This document shows positions 4,838-10,088 of a DNA stretch of 10,088 nucleotides, piece by piece. The position numbers and the translations under genes are program-made. The DNA comes from Planctomycetota bacterium. GTDB lineage: Bacteria > Planctomycetota > Phycisphaerae > Sedimentisphaerales > Anaerobacaceae. The notes beneath the pieces are model-generated. The model made no database searches, was not told the DNA's origin, and saw nothing but the letters and a program-made list of their open reading frames with translations. The number at the start of each line of letters is the position of its first letter. Within the stretch, counting starts at the first letter, position 1. Location of the stretch: assembly GCA_026386835.1 (NCBI GenBank), contig JAPLMV010000071.1:1-10088 (forward strand). Reading direction: 5' to 3'.

Positions 4838-5584
4838 ATGGAAAAAATAGATAAAATAACCGATATTCTGCTGCGTTTGAATAAAAATTCGCAAAATCCT
4901 GTTTTTGGTGAAAGTGATAAAGGGCTGCTCGCAGAGGTACAGGCAAGAGAGGTTGCTCTTGCTCAGATAAAGATGCTGGGGGCGGGTATTGCAGCCGATG
5001 AGCTGTGGCACTTGTGGGCCAGAAATCGCAGGGTTTTGCCCGACCAGGCTTCCAAATTGCGTACCGAGCTTCCGGAAAACCATGTTTTGCAGCGAGTGCT
5101 GGCCGAGCATGAGATGATTCTGTGTTTCATTGCTGACCTGGACGACGTTAATGCTCAGATTAAAAAGCTTGATTATGCATCCAGTTCCACGATGGAGATT
5201 CGCAAACTCGCACATATTGCCGGCCATCTTATTTCCTCGGAGCAGCATCGCGAGCGCGAAGAGGAAGTGATTTTTCCGCAGTTAAGAAAAGAGGGATATT
5301 GCGGTCTTTTGCAGATTATCAATAAGCAGCATATAGAAATAAGCAGGGTACACAGGAAAATCAATGAACTTGTCTGGAAAATCGATACTATGGATTTTGA
5401 CAGTTTCAAATTTCAGCTTGAAAAGCTCGTAGGATATCTTGTCCCCGTGGTGCGGATGCATATTTTTATGGAGGGAAATATAATATTTCCGCTTGCACTG
5501 GAAATTATAAACGACAACAAAGTCTGGATGCGAATGAAAGATGTCTGCGACCAGATCGGCTACTGCGGATATGATGCAAAATAA
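4838..5584 (+). CDS. Hemerythrin-domain protein of DUF438 type, lacking the usual PAS part
   Basis: A 248-residue cytoplasmic protein. Residues 5-70 resemble the DUF438 N-terminal domain. A hemerythrin HHE domain follows, a four-helix bundle that normally holds a di-iron centre binding oxygen, NO or related ligands. Likely metal ligands: AEHE with His91; HREREEEVIFP with His137 and the Glu run 141-143; KQHIE with His165; MHIFMEGNIIFP with His208 and Glu212. The C-terminus ends IGYCGYDAK, where longer DUF438 proteins, as I recall them, continue into a PAS domain; here the stop follows at once. The ATG at 4838 is the first in frame after a TAA, with only GGG just before it and AAGG at 4821, so initiation is probably weak. 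It is a single gene convergent with the malic enzyme. A role in oxygen, nitrosative or iron sensing is a family-based guess. Confidence 0.8.
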   Translation: MEKIDKITDILLRLNKNSQNPVFGESDKGLLAEVQAREVALAQIKMLGAGIAADELWHLWARNRRVLPDQASKLRTELPENHVLQRVLAEHEMILCFIADLDDVNAQIKKLDYASSSTMEIRKLAHIAGHLISSEQHREREEEVIFPQLRKEGYCGLLQIINKQHIEISRVHRKINELVWKIDTMDFDSFKFQLEKLVGYLVPVVRMHIFMEGNIIFPLALEIINDNKVWMRMKDVCDQIGYCGYDAK

Positions 5585-5653
5585 AAAGAAGCCGAAAACG
5601 ACTATTACCCCCGTAACATTTGAATTTGTAGGCACACAAACGGTTAAAAAATT

Positions 5654-5725
5654 TGTCATACCTGCGAAAGCAGGTATCCAGTAGTTTATATTATGGTCTG
5701 GATTCCAGCTTTCGCTGGAATGACA
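5654..5725. repeat. Inverted pair of palindromic repeats between convergent genes
   Basis: Copy 1 (5654-5681) and copy 2 (5698-5725, inverted) are 28 bases each. Each has its own stem closed by GAAA: ATACCTGC/GCAGGTAT in copy 1 and, read on the minus strand, ATTCCAGC/GCTGGAAT in copy 2. The two copies can also pair with each other around a 16-base spacer. They lie 70 bases after the hemerythrin stop and 14 bases after the malic enzyme stop, so the structure may end transcription from both sides, although there is no strong T-run. Same family as 3769-3821. Confidence 0.8.
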
Positions 5726-5739
5726 ATACAAAAATGGTA

Positions 5740-7125
5740 CTATGGTTTCCAGGCGGCGGCAACTGCCCTGGCTACTTCTTTATGAACCTCTTTATCCAGT
5801 GCATCTGGTAACAGACAGCCTTGTGGTGCGAGCTGGGCTAACTTTTCAGCGGCAGCTAATTTCATTGCCATATTAATATCGGTTGCCCGTGCGTCGAGCG
5901 CTCCTCTGAAAATGCCGGGATATGCCAGTGCGTTGTTGATATCTCGCCCATCGCCTGCAATCTTTGCACCAGCCGCAAATGCTTCTTCCTTGCTTATCTC
6001 GCCTACAGGATTGCTCAATGGAAATACAATCGGGTCTTTGGCCATTGATGCAATCATTTCCCTGCTGACCGTATTCGGACGTGAAACGCCGATGAATATG
6101 TCCTTGCCGATAAAAATTTCAGCTAATGTGCCTTTCTGATTTTTCTTGTTGGTAATCTCCGCAAGACGCTGCTTATAAGGGTTCATATTTTTGGTTCTGC
6201 TGCGGTAAATGGCATCTGTCGAATCGTAAACCACAATATCGCCGATGCCGAATCCGAGCAGTATCTGACTGATGGCTGTGCCTGCCGCACCAGCCCCGAG
6301 CATAACCACGGAACATTGCTGGGGTTTTCTGTTTGTCTGCTTTAGTGCATTTATCAATGCTGCCAGCAGAACGATAGCTGTGCCGTGCTGGTCGTCGTGA
6401 AAGACCGGGATGTTGAGCCGTTTTTTCAGCGCTTCCTCAATCTCAAAACAGGCCGGCGCCGCTACATCTTCAAGCTGAATTGCCCCGAAGCTTGGGGCTA
6501 TGAGGGCTACCGTTTCGATGAAGGCTTTGGTATCTTTGGTATCGATAAGTATCGGAAATGCGCTTATACCTGCAAACTCGGCAAAGATTGCGGCCTTTCC
6601 TTCCATAACCGGAAGCGACGGCAATACGCCGATATCGCCCAGACCCAGCACCGCAGTTCCATCAGTTATGACTGCGACCCCGTCGCAGATGCCGGTCAAT
6701 TCCCAGGCGGCCTGCGGATTTTTTTGTATCTCCTGGCAAACCGTTGCTACGCCCGGGGTATAAACCATACGCAAATCGGTCAGACTTTTTATCCGCATCC
6801 TGCTGACCACGTCGATCGAGCCGCGGCGGTGTGTTTCAAAGACATCATTGCGGACATTAAGAACGCTTACTTCTTTTATCGGCTTGATTATGCCTAACAG
6901 TTTCTCGAGGTGTTTTTTATCTTTAAGGTAAACGGTTATCTCGCGGATTTTGTATTCGTCTTCAAGCCCAACCAGGCTGATTTCGCCCATATTGGCCCCT
7001 GCCTGTTCAAGGGCTGTGCTTAGCTTGGCGAACATTCCGGGCTTATCTAAAATTTTGCACCGCAGCGTAAAAACCTCAGGTGCTGAATACCGCTGCTGCC
7101 AGCTTGTGCCTTTCATATCAATCAT
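5740..7125 (-). CDS. NAD(P)-dependent malic enzyme with N-terminal ACT domain
   Basis: A 461-residue enzyme that oxidatively decarboxylates malate to pyruvate and CO2, producing NADH or NADPH. Residues about 17-95 form an ACT domain (FTLRCKILDKPGMFAKLSTA; GEISLVGLED), a fold that usually binds an amino acid or other small effector, so allosteric control is likely. The catalytic part has VYTPGVA with Tyr122, DGTAVLGLGDIG (155-166), PVMEGKAAIF with Lys177, QLEDVAAPACFEIE with metal ligands Glu219/Asp220, VFHDDQHGTA with Asp244/Asp245, the Rossmann loop LGAGAAG (276-282), FPLSNPVGE (368-376), and INNALAYPGIFRGAL (396-410). Length fits the short bacterial form (about 390) plus ACT; the phosphotransacetylase-like C-terminal domain of MaeB is absent. 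The start at 7125 or the ATG three codons later is undecided; neither has a good ribosome site. Cofactor preference cannot be read with confidence. Confidence 0.93.
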   Translation of the reverse strand: MIDMKGTSWQQRYSAPEVFTLRCKILDKPGMFAKLSTALEQAGANMGEISLVGLEDEYKIREITVYLKDKKHLEKLLGIIKPIKEVSVLNVRNDVFETHRRGSIDVVSRMRIKSLTDLRMVYTPGVATVCQEIQKNPQAAWELTGICDGVAVITDGTAVLGLGDIGVLPSLPVMEGKAAIFAEFAGISAFPILIDTKDTKAFIETVALIAPSFGAIQLEDVAAPACFEIEEALKKRLNIPVFHDDQHGTAIVLLAALINALKQTNRKPQQCSVVMLGAGAAGTAISQILLGFGIGDIVVYDSTDAIYRSRTKNMNPYKQRLAEITNKKNQKGTLAEIFIGKDIFIGVSRPNTVSREMIASMAKDPIVFPLSNPVGEISKEEAFAAGAKIAGDGRDINNALAYPGIFRGALDARATDINMAMKLAAAEKLAQLAPQGCLLPDALDKEVHKEVARAVAAAWKP

Positions 7126-7241
7126 AATCGAATACCGCCTCTTTGTTCTCTAATGGGTCAAATACGGCGATTATACGCAAAAAAGAATATATTGCTAATA
7201 AAAAATGCAGGTTTTTAAACTCCGACCAGAGAGGCTGACAG

Positions 7242-7262
7242 TAAAATTTTTGAAAAATTTTA
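7242..7262. repeat. Perfect AT-rich inverted repeat
   Basis: TAAAATTTTT, a single G, then AAAAATTTTA. It lies in the predicted malic enzyme leader, about 115 bases before the start codon. It could be an operator or merely low-complexity DNA. Confidence 0.5.
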
Positions 7263-7301
7263 ATGGCTGTTTTCGTGGAAAATAGTCTGTAAGTAATTGC
7301 T

Positions 7302-7327
7302 ATTATAGGACTTGCGGAATTTGTCAA
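7302..7327 (-). promoter_or_regulatory. Candidate promoter of the malic enzyme gene
   Basis: On the minus strand a perfect TTGACA (7322-7327) and a perfect TATAAT (7302-7307) are separated by 14 bases. Two consensus hexamers argue for use; the short spacer argues against standard sigma-70 geometry. The leader would be about 170 bases. Confidence 0.4.
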
Positions 7328-7364
7328 GTTTCTTATGAAAGTGCGACGATATGATTAAAATAAG

Positions 7365-7389
7365 TAATCAATGCCTTAAAGGCTGATTA
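7365..7389. repeat. Interrupted inverted repeat
   Basis: TAATCA (7365-7370) pairs with TGATTA (7384-7389) around an inner GCC-TTAAA-GGC (7373-7383), with a two-base bulge (AT) on the left side. It lies upstream of both divergent promoters, so it may be a regulator-binding site; no protein can be named. Confidence 0.35.
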
Positions 7390-7542
7390 AGCAAACGCAA
7401 AAATTTGACACAAAGAAGCGGGCACTTTTGTTTGGTGGAAATAGGGGAAATAGAGCATTCAGGAGTCAAAATCGAGGTAGGCTACTACGTGGCCGGTGAT
7501 TTGCGGGTTTTTAAGAATTTTTGGGAAATTTTGGGTTTGTGC

Positions 7543-7571
7543 TTGCAAATGGGGGCGAAAGGGGGTATAAA
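7543..7571 (+). promoter_or_regulatory. Promoter of rpmB
   Basis: TTGCAA (7543-7548), a 17-base G-rich spacer and TATAAA (7566-7571). Transcription would begin near 7578, leaving a 50-base leader before the rpmB start. Spacing is ideal and position fits. Confidence 0.55.
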
Positions 7572-7573
7572 AT

Positions 7574-7601
7574 TAGTTCGTAGTTGGTAGTTCATAGTTC
7601 A
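7574..7601 (+). repeat. Heptad tandem repeat TAGTTNN in the rpmB leader
   Basis: Four consecutive heptamers: TAGTTCG, TAGTTGG, TAGTTCA, TAGTTCA, then a decayed TAGTAAC. They start just after the -10 box, so they lie at the predicted transcription start and in the early leader. Confidence 0.65.
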
Positions 7602-7627
7602 TAGTAACAGAACAAGGAGTGGATTCG

Positions 7628-7894
7628 ATGTCCAGAGTGTGTTATTTTACAGGTAAGAAAACCGAGGTCGGCAATGCTATTACCCGGCGTGGTAAGGCGA
7701 AATATCTCGGCGGTGTCGGGAAAAAGATAACCGGTATTACAAAGAGAAAATTCAAGCCCAATATACAGAAGGTTCATGCGATTGTTGACGGCACGGTTAT
7801 GAGGGTCAGGGTGTCGGCTAAGGCCATACACAGCGGATTGGTGGTAAAACGCCAGAAGAGGAATTACAAACCCGCGGAAAAGGCCGTCAGTTAA
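7628..7894 (+). CDS. rpmB: 50S ribosomal protein bL28
   Basis: An 88-residue protein of the large ribosomal subunit. It has the family start MSRVCYFTGKKTEVGNAITR, the basic KRKFKPNIQKVHAIVDGTVM block, and RVRVSAKAIHSGLV, which matches the conserved 'RLRVSAK-LR' of bL28. The lysine-rich end KRQKRNYKPAEKAVS makes it somewhat longer than the usual 60-80 residues. I start it at the ATG at 7628, where AAGGAG (7614-7619) is eight bases upstream; a GTG at 7619 would overlap that site. It has its own promoter (7543) and terminator (7923), so it is probably a single-gene transcript just upstream of the gat genes. Confidence 0.95.
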   Translation: MSRVCYFTGKKTEVGNAITRRGKAKYLGGVGKKITGITKRKFKPNIQKVHAIVDGTVMRVRVSAKAIHSGLVVKRQKRNYKPAEKAVS

Positions 7895-7922
7895 AAACTG
7901 ATTTCCAAAATGAAACTTTGAG

Positions 7923-7951
7923 AGCGAGGCGGCCAAGCGCCTCGCTTTTTT
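7923..7951 (+). terminator. Rho-independent terminator of rpmB
   Basis: A nine-base stem, AGCGAGGCG (7923-7931) with CGCCTCGCT (7938-7946), a six-base loop GCCAAG and a run of T (7946-7951). It follows the rpmB stop by 28 bases. Confidence 0.88.
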
Positions 7952-7967
7952 ATTTTGACAATGGAGA

Positions 7968-8002
7968 TTAACCGCAGAGAACGAAGAGAACGCAGAGAAA
8001 AG
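7968..8002 (+). repeat. TTAACCGCAGAGAACG dispersed repeat, copy 2
   Basis: Starts TTAACCGCAGAGAACG and continues GAACGCAGAGAAAAG; the inverted partner is at 3582-3616. It fills most of the gap between the rpmB terminator and the gatC ribosome site, where a gatC promoter would be expected. A TTGACA at 7955-7960 has no matching -10 box. Confidence 0.7.
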
Positions 8003-8034
8003 AATTAAAAAAAGTGAAGTAAGAGGAAACATTG

Positions 8035-8343
8035 ATGGGTAAAAAAATCGATGCGGCGCAGGTGAGGAAGGTTGCCAAGCTGGCACGGCTGGATTTGACG
8101 GAGTCAGAAGTAGAGGAATTTGCCGGTCAGTTGAGCGCCATTATCGATTATGTTGAAAAGATGAACGGATTAGACACGGGAAACGTTGAGCCGCTGGCAC
8201 ATTGCCTGCCCATCAGTAATGTGTTTCGCGAGGATGTTGTCAGGGAATCGTTAGGGACGGAAAAGACCCTTGCAAATGCTCCGGAACACGATGGGGAGTT
8301 TTTCAAGGTGCCGAAAATACTGGACGAAGGGGCTGGGGCGTAA
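8035..8343 (+). CDS. gatC: Aspartyl/glutamyl-tRNA amidotransferase subunit C
   Basis: A 102-residue small subunit of the GatCAB complex in the cytoplasm, which converts Glu-tRNA(Gln) or Asp-tRNA(Asn) to the correct amide form. GatC wraps round GatA and holds it to GatB. Seen: VRKVAKLARLDLTESEVEEF (10-29), the typical 'V--LA-LARL-L-E-E' start; the long helix QLSAIIDYVEKMNGLDT (32-48); VEPLAH (51-56), NVFREDVV (62-69), and NAPEHDGEFFKVPKIL (80-95), matching the family 'NAPE--GGFF-VPKV'. The ATG at 8035 has AGAGGA about eight bases upstream. It is separated from gatA by one inserted hydrolase gene, whereas the subunits are more often adjacent. Confidence 0.96.
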   Translation: MGKKIDAAQVRKVAKLARLDLTESEVEEFAGQLSAIIDYVEKMNGLDTGNVEPLAHCLPISNVFREDVVRESLGTEKTLANAPEHDGEFFKVPKILDEGAGA

Positions 8344-8344
8344 A

Positions 8345-9109
8345 ATGGAATGCAAAGGAAATTTTCAGTCCGGCACTTCCGTACAGTCGTTTGAAAAGAC
8401 CATGAGTTATCAATATTTGTTGTTTCTGCCGGAAGGTTACGGCCAAAAGCAGGAGTCAGGCAATTCTGTACAGTCCTTTAAAAAGACCATGAGTTGTCAA
8501 TATTTGTTGTTTCTGCCGGAAGGTTACGGCCAAAAGCAGCAAAAATGGCCAGTGGTGATGTATTTGCACGGGGCCGGTGAGCGCGGGAATAATCTGGAAT
8601 TGCTTAAGTGTAATGGGTTGCCGAAGCTGGTCGAGCAAAACAAGAAATTTGAGTTTATTATAGTAGCGCCGCAGTGTCCCCAGGGACAGTGGTGGACTGC
8701 GAAAATGGATACATTGATAGCGCTGCTGGACGATATCGAATCGAATTACGATGTTGACAGGGACAGGGTATATCTAACTGGTTTAAGCATGGGTGGATTT
8801 GCGAGCTGGGCGATGGGTTGTTTTTATCCTGAACGATTTGCAGCGATAGCGCCGATATGTGGCGGAGGGGATCGTTTATTTGCAAAGAGTATGAAGGATA
8901 TTCCGGTCTGGGCATTTCACGGGGCCAAGGACGATGTTGTGCCGGTTGAGAGGTCAAAGGATATGGTTGACGCAATCAATGCGGCGGGTGGTAACGCAAA
9001 GCTGACGGTTTATCCGGAGGCAGGGCACGATTCGTGGACGCAGACTTATGATAATCCGGCGCTTTATGAGTGGTTTTTGTCGCATCGGATAAGTGACAGG
9101 AAGAAATGA
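8345..9109 (+). CDS. Alpha/beta hydrolase (esterase/peptidase-like) with duplicated N-terminal strand
   Basis: A 254-residue serine hydrolase of the phospholipase/carboxylesterase or prolyl-oligopeptidase-like type; substrate unknown. Seen: oxyanion region VVMYLHGAGERGNN (70-83); APQCPQGQWW (108-117); nucleophile elbow GLSMGG with Ser148; HGAKDDVVP with Asp196; EAGHDSW with His228. No signal peptide, so cytoplasmic as it stands; relatives are often exported. Residues 8-36 and 37-65 are a tandem duplication differing at four positions, each ending QYLLFLPEGYGQKQ, so the first strand region exists twice. The ATG at 8345 begins one base after the gatC stop; an upstream start at 8270 would overlap gatC for 25 codons and is unlikely. 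It ends 10 bases before gatA. It is probably translated by coupling to gatC and has no evident link to tRNA amidation. Confidence 0.88.
   Translation: MECKGNFQSGTSVQSFEKTMSYQYLLFLPEGYGQKQESGNSVQSFKKTMSCQYLLFLPEGYGQKQQKWPVVMYLHGAGERGNNLELLKCNGLPKLVEQNKKFEFIIVAPQCPQGQWWTAKMDTLIALLDDIESNYDVDRDRVYLTGLSMGGFASWAMGCFYPERFAAIAPICGGGDRLFAKSMKDIPVWAFHGAKDDVVPVERSKDMVDAINAAGGNAKLTVYPEAGHDSWTQTYDNPALYEWFLSHRISDRKK
8366..8539 (+). repeat. 87-base in-frame tandem duplication inside the hydrolase gene
   Basis: Copy 1 is 8366-8452 and copy 2 is 8453-8539. The last 42 or so bases (from CAATATTTG to AAAAGCAG) are identical; differences cluster in the first half and change four residues (Gln/Glu, Thr/Asn, Glu/Lys, Tyr/Cys). 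The length of 29 codons keeps the frame. Confidence 0.93.
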
Positions 9110-9119
9110 CAGAATCGCT

Positions 9120-10088
9120 ATGGAAGAACTCAGTGCGATACAACTGCGTGACAAGATAGCCCGTGGCGAGATTAAAAGCGTTGAGGCGACGGAGGGCGTT
9201 TTTAAGTCGATTGAGAAATATGAGCCAATAATAGGAGCTTATATAAGCACGTTTAAAGAGCAGGCGATTGCCAGGGCAGGGGAGATTGACGCAAAAATCG
9301 CAGCGGGGAAAAAAGTCGGCAAATTGGCGGGCGTGCCGATTGCGATAAAAGATAATATGTGCACGACATTCGGGGCGACTACGTGTGCGTCGAAGATACT
9401 TAAAGATTTCTATGCGCCGTATAACGCCACGGTGGTGGAGAAGCTGCTCGCGGCGGATGCGGTAATAGTTGGCAAGACAAATCTGGATGAGTTTGCGATG
9501 GGCTCGAGTACGGAAAATTCTGGTCTGAAGCAGACGGTTAATCCGTGGGATACGCAGCGTGTGCCTGGTGGGAGCAGCGGCGGCTCGGCGGCAGCGACGG
9601 CAGCGGGTCTTTGCTTTGCGGCGGTCGGGTCGGATACGGGCGGGTCAATAAGGCAGCCGGCAAGTTTCTGCGGTGTGGTAGGTTTGAAGCCGACTTATGG
9701 CAGGGTGTCGAGATTCGGTCTTGTGGCTTATGGGTCGAGCTTAGACCAGATCGGGCCGATAACCCGCACGGTGGAAGATTGTGCGTTGATGATGAATGTC
9801 ATAGCAGGCCACGACGCATCCGACAGTACGAGCGTGGATGAGAAAATTGCGCCGGTGCCGGATTATCTTGAAAGACTTGGCGAGCCGATAAAGGGGCTGA
9901 GGATTGCGGTGGTGCCGCAATTTAACGCAGGGGCGGACGGGCAGGTGCAGGGGGCGATAAAGCAGGCGATGGAAATATACAAAAAGATGGGGGCAGAGAT
10001 AATTGAAGTGGATATGCCTCATCTTGATTATGCAATAGCTGCGTATTATGTGATAGCGACGGCGGAGGCGTCGAGCAACCTTGCCAGG
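9120..10088 (+). CDS. gatA: Aspartyl/glutamyl-tRNA amidotransferase subunit A, C-terminus cut by window edge
   Basis: The amidase subunit of GatCAB: it releases ammonia from glutamine, which is channelled to GatB for tRNA amidation. The first 323 residues are present of about 485. Seen: AGVPIAIKDNM with catalytic Lys77; NLDEFAMGSSTENS (121-134); PGGSSGGSAAA with the cis-Ser of the triad, Ser152; GSDTGGSIRQPASFCGVVG with nucleophile Ser176; LKPTYGRVSRFGLVAYGSSL and DQIGPITRTVED. The Ser-Ser-Lys triad is complete. The ATG at 9120 is 10 bases after the hydrolase stop; the nearest purine-rich site (AGGAAG) is about 17 bases away, so translation may depend on the upstream gene. Start choice fits the usual GatA N-terminus. 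gatB may follow outside the window. Confidence 0.97.
   Translation, partial: MEELSAIQLRDKIARGEIKSVEATEGVFKSIEKYEPIIGAYISTFKEQAIARAGEIDAKIAAGKKVGKLAGVPIAIKDNMCTTFGATTCASKILKDFYAPYNATVVEKLLAADAVIVGKTNLDEFAMGSSTENSGLKQTVNPWDTQRVPGGSSGGSAAATAAGLCFAAVGSDTGGSIRQPASFCGVVGLKPTYGRVSRFGLVAYGSSLDQIGPITRTVEDCALMMNVIAGHDASDSTSVDEKIAPVPDYLERLGEPIKGLRIAVVPQFNAGADGQVQGAIKQAMEIYKKMGAEIIEVDMPHLDYAIAAYYVIATAEASSNLAR

Larger units (their letters stand above)
7126..7627. other. Divergent intergenic region between malic enzyme and rpmB
   Basis: About 500 bases with no supported gene. It holds a candidate promoter for each direction (7302-7327 minus, 7543-7571 plus), an AT-rich inverted repeat (7242-7262), a GC-centred inverted repeat (7365-7389) and heptad repeats (7574-7601). 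The 61-codon frame at 7405-7590 has no ribosome site or recognisable sequence. I see nothing else in 7390-7540. Confidence 0.6.

Noticed and set aside
4803..4850. 15-codon upstream frame overlapping the hemerythrin start
   Set aside because: No ribosome site precedes its ATG; overlap alone does not show translational coupling.
5282..5731. Minus-strand frame of 149 codons reading SSESWNP and IPAFAGMT
   Set aside because: Its N-terminus is the translated palindromic repeat at 5654-5725 and the rest is antisense to the hemerythrin gene; a well-known kind of false prediction.
6385..6897. Plus-strand frame of 170 codons within the malic enzyme region
   Set aside because: Antisense shadow of a complete enzyme with all catalytic motifs.
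7955..7977. Promoter for gatC using TTGACA at 7955
   Set aside because: No acceptable -10 box lies 16-18 bases downstream; the region is a dispersed repeat.
7592..8086. Minus-strand frame of 164 codons
   Set aside because: It covers rpmB, its terminator and the gatC start on the opposite strand; no family features.

Overview
The window reads as chromosomal DNA of an uncultured-type planctomycete, most likely of the Phycisphaerae/Sedimentisphaerales sort. This is inferred from three signals and not from any marker phylogeny: a protein with a PEP-CTERM sorting tail ending in a run of Leu/Gly and Arg (LLLVGLGGLFLRRRN), a protein of the multi-copy 'STGP-T-EGK...NA--HGL' family, and many short dispersed repeats of kinds I recall from such genomes (palindromes translating as 'IPAFAGMT', and AACAAACCCAAT repeats translating as 'KQTQF/KTNPI').

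Layout. Bases 1-3347 are read on the minus strand. They hold a lipoprotein-like alkaline phosphatase cut by the window edge, an orphan PEP-CTERM tail, a small zinc-ribbon membrane protein, a second orphan PEP-CTERM tail carrying a 24-base repeat insertion, a DNA-deoxyinosine (family 6 UDG) glycosylase, and a complete exported SUMF1/FGE-fold PEP-CTERM protein. Bases 3348-4837 hold clustered dispersed repeats around one gene of the STGP family. A hemerythrin/DUF438 protein (4838-5584, plus) then converges on an ACT-domain malic enzyme (5740-7125, minus), with a double palindrome between them. From 7628 onward the plus strand carries housekeeping translation genes: rpmB (bL28) with its own promoter and terminator, then gatC, an alpha/beta hydrolase and gatA (cut by the right edge).

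How it fits together. GatC and GatA are subunits of the amidotransferase that makes Gln-tRNA or Asn-tRNA from mischarged tRNA; gatB is expected beyond the window. The hydrolase between them is an unrelated passenger, coupled by one-base spacing to gatC, and contains a recent in-frame 87-base tandem duplication of its first strand region. The malic enzyme and hemerythrin protein are ordinary metabolic and gas/redox-sensing genes.

The most interesting part is 1312-2456. Three PEP-CTERM tail-coding segments lie in the same orientation, two of them sharing a perfect 28-base stretch. Each of the two non-PEP genes lies between a pair of tails. This looks like repeated recombination at PEP-CTERM anchor sequences, or a cassette-like arrangement, and deserves comparison with sister genomes. 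I found no tRNA, rRNA, CRISPR array, transposase or integrase gene.
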